Below are positions 7,221 to 7,848 of a stretch of 7,848 bases of DNA, one piece after another (position 1 is the stretch's first letter; each line of letters starts with the position of its first letter). A program made the translations under genes and the position numbers. This stretch comes from Planctomycetaceae bacterium (GTDB lineage: Bacteria > Planctomycetota > Planctomycetia > Planctomycetales > Planctomycetaceae), in contig JAGQQP010000180.1 in NCBI GenBank assembly GCA_020426085.1, forward strand, positions 1-7,848. Reading direction: 5' to 3'. The notes below the pieces were generated by a model that saw nothing but the letters and a program-made list of their open reading frames with translations, was not told the DNA's origin and did no database searches.

Positions 7221-7260
7221 TCTTAACTTTTTTTTCTACAATAAACTTTTTCTTAACTTT
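7221..7260. repeat. Direct repeat TCTTAACTTT in A/T-tract DNA
   Basis: TCTTAACTTT occurs identically at 7221-7230 and 7251-7260, 30 bases apart (about three helical turns), with a related ATAAACTT at 7241-7248, 11 bases before the CTTAACTT of the second copy. It could be an UP element or bent DNA for the leftward promoter, or a response-regulator site. Confidence 0.4.
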
Positions 7261-7437
7261 CCTTTGAGATCATGTTTTTCTGGAGCAAGCACTACACATC
7301 GCCTTCCAGTCAGCTCTGCACCAGCTGCAACTGTGATGTGCCTGATCAGGGAACAGAACCTGGGAAAATCCATCTTTCGCGATGTGAAAAAGCACGAGGA
7401 TTAAATTTGGACGCAAATGAATTCAATCACGGCTTGC

Positions 7438-7466
7438 TTGACCCGCCACTTTAGGTCACTGATACT
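7438..7466 (+). promoter_or_regulatory. Candidate sigma70-type promoter for the sulfatase
   Basis: TTGACC (7438-7443, five of six matches to the -35 consensus), a 17-base spacer, then GATACT (7461-7466, four of six to the -10 consensus). Transcription would start near 7473, leaving a leader of about 50 bases. Planctomycete promoters are less well defined, so this is pattern-based. Confidence 0.4.
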
Positions 7467-7525
7467 AAGAGACTGCAGACAGGACACCACAGATCGCCGA
7501 ATCAGAATCTTAAAGAGGACACATC

Positions 7526-7848
7526 ATGCAAACTGAAATTGCGCAAAACCAGTTTGAATCCAAATCAGGAAACACCACTCTGATCCAGCGAAGAATTCCG
7601 CTTGCAATGGCTGCCGCGATTCTGTCCCTGATCCTGATCTCACAAAACACAGCACACGCCACAGAAAAAACGAGCAACCCTAATATCATCTACATCCTGG
7701 CCGATGATATGGGTTACGGCGACATTCGGGCTCTGAATCCGGAATGCAAAATTGCGACACCACACCTCGATCAACTCGCGCATGGCGGGATGATTTTTAC
7801 CGACGCCCATTCCAGTTCATCCGTCTGCACACCCACTCGCTATGGGAT
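7526..7848 (+). CDS. Secreted sulfatase (arylsulfatase family), N-terminal part
   Basis: The first 107 residues of a sulfatase, cut by the window end. Sulfatases hydrolyse sulfate esters using a formylglycine made from a Cys in C-x-P-x-R. Here that motif is C101-T-P-T-R105 (Cys codon 7826-7828). The calcium-binding Asp pair lies in ILADDMGYGD (D60, D61), preceded by PNIIY, and TPHLDQLA at 79-85 is the usual family stretch. The pattern therefore predicts an active, Cys-type enzyme that needs formylglycine-generating activity. Residues 1-23 are a polar N-region ending in RR, residues 24-39 are hydrophobic, and cleavage is likely after AHA45, so it is exported. The ATG is chosen because AGAGGA (7514-7519) lies six bases upstream; an internal ATG at residue 28 would leave the signal peptide without basic residues. 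The substrate cannot be told from this fragment; sulfated polysaccharide is a common target in marine planctomycetes. Confidence 0.95.
   Translation, partial: MQTEIAQNQFESKSGNTTLIQRRIPLAMAAAILSLILISQNTAHATEKTSNPNIIYILADDMGYGDIRALNPECKIATPHLDQLAHGGMIFTDAHSSSSVCTPTRYG

Larger units (their letters stand above)
7057..7525. other. Divergent intergenic region, no convincing gene
   Basis: 469 bp between the minus-strand module gene and the plus-strand sulfatase. It holds candidate promoters for both directions, an inverted-repeat cluster (7164-7186) and an A/T-tract segment (7221-7260). In 7265-7430 I see no convincing gene, RNA or terminator; the short open frames there lack ribosome binding sites and family resemblance. 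Confidence 0.7.

Noticed and set aside
7297..7340. CTGCA / CAGCTG short repeats as a possible RNA structure
   Set aside because: Arms are only 4-6 bp and no stable extended stem forms; chance is sufficient.
7189..7454. Two overlapping plus-strand open frames in the intergenic region (71 and 60 codons), one with a C-x-x-C-x-C stretch
   Set aside because: No Shine-Dalgarno sequence before either ATG, no recognisable family, and the second overlaps the candidate sulfatase promoter.

Overview
The window looks like planctomycete DNA, probably a Gimesia- or Rubinisphaera-type relative, but the genus is a guess. The reasons are very long secreted proteins with beta-propeller and Ig-like modules, a C-terminal SHD1 plus DUF1559-like pair (both abundant in Planctomycetes), a secreted formylglycine-type sulfatase, and fairly balanced base composition.

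Layout. Positions 1-3046 (minus strand) hold the first 1015 codons of a giant secreted protein whose 3' end lies outside the window. It has no stop codon inside the window. Positions 3130-7056 (minus) hold a complete 1308-residue paralogue that lies upstream in transcription order. The two are separated by 83 bp and are probably co-transcribed in the order 7056->3130 then 3046-><1. Positions 7057-7525 are a 469-bp divergent intergenic region. It contains a plausible sigma70-like promoter for each side, a compact inverted-repeat cluster that could be an operator, and an A/T-tract region with a direct repeat. Positions 7526-7848 (plus) encode the first 107 residues of a secreted sulfatase.

The two minus-strand proteins are built from a unit of roughly 420-460 residues. 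Each unit is about seven blade-like beta-strand repeats (a propeller-like domain) followed by one putative Ig/cadherin-like domain. The complete protein has two units, then a charged coiled coil, an SHD1 domain and a DUF1559-like C-terminal domain. The partial one has two full units and the beginning of a third. Module boundaries inside the partial protein repeat the same 'GETHLxP' segment found just after the signal peptide, which points to duplication of the whole unit.

How the genes might work together is inference. Both sides of the divergent region encode exported proteins. The large modular proteins could be cell-surface or periplasmic scaffold/binding proteins, and the sulfatase would desulfate polysaccharides or other sulfate esters. 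Nothing in the sequence proves that they share a pathway. No RNA genes, insertion sequences, CRISPR arrays or attachment sites were recognised.
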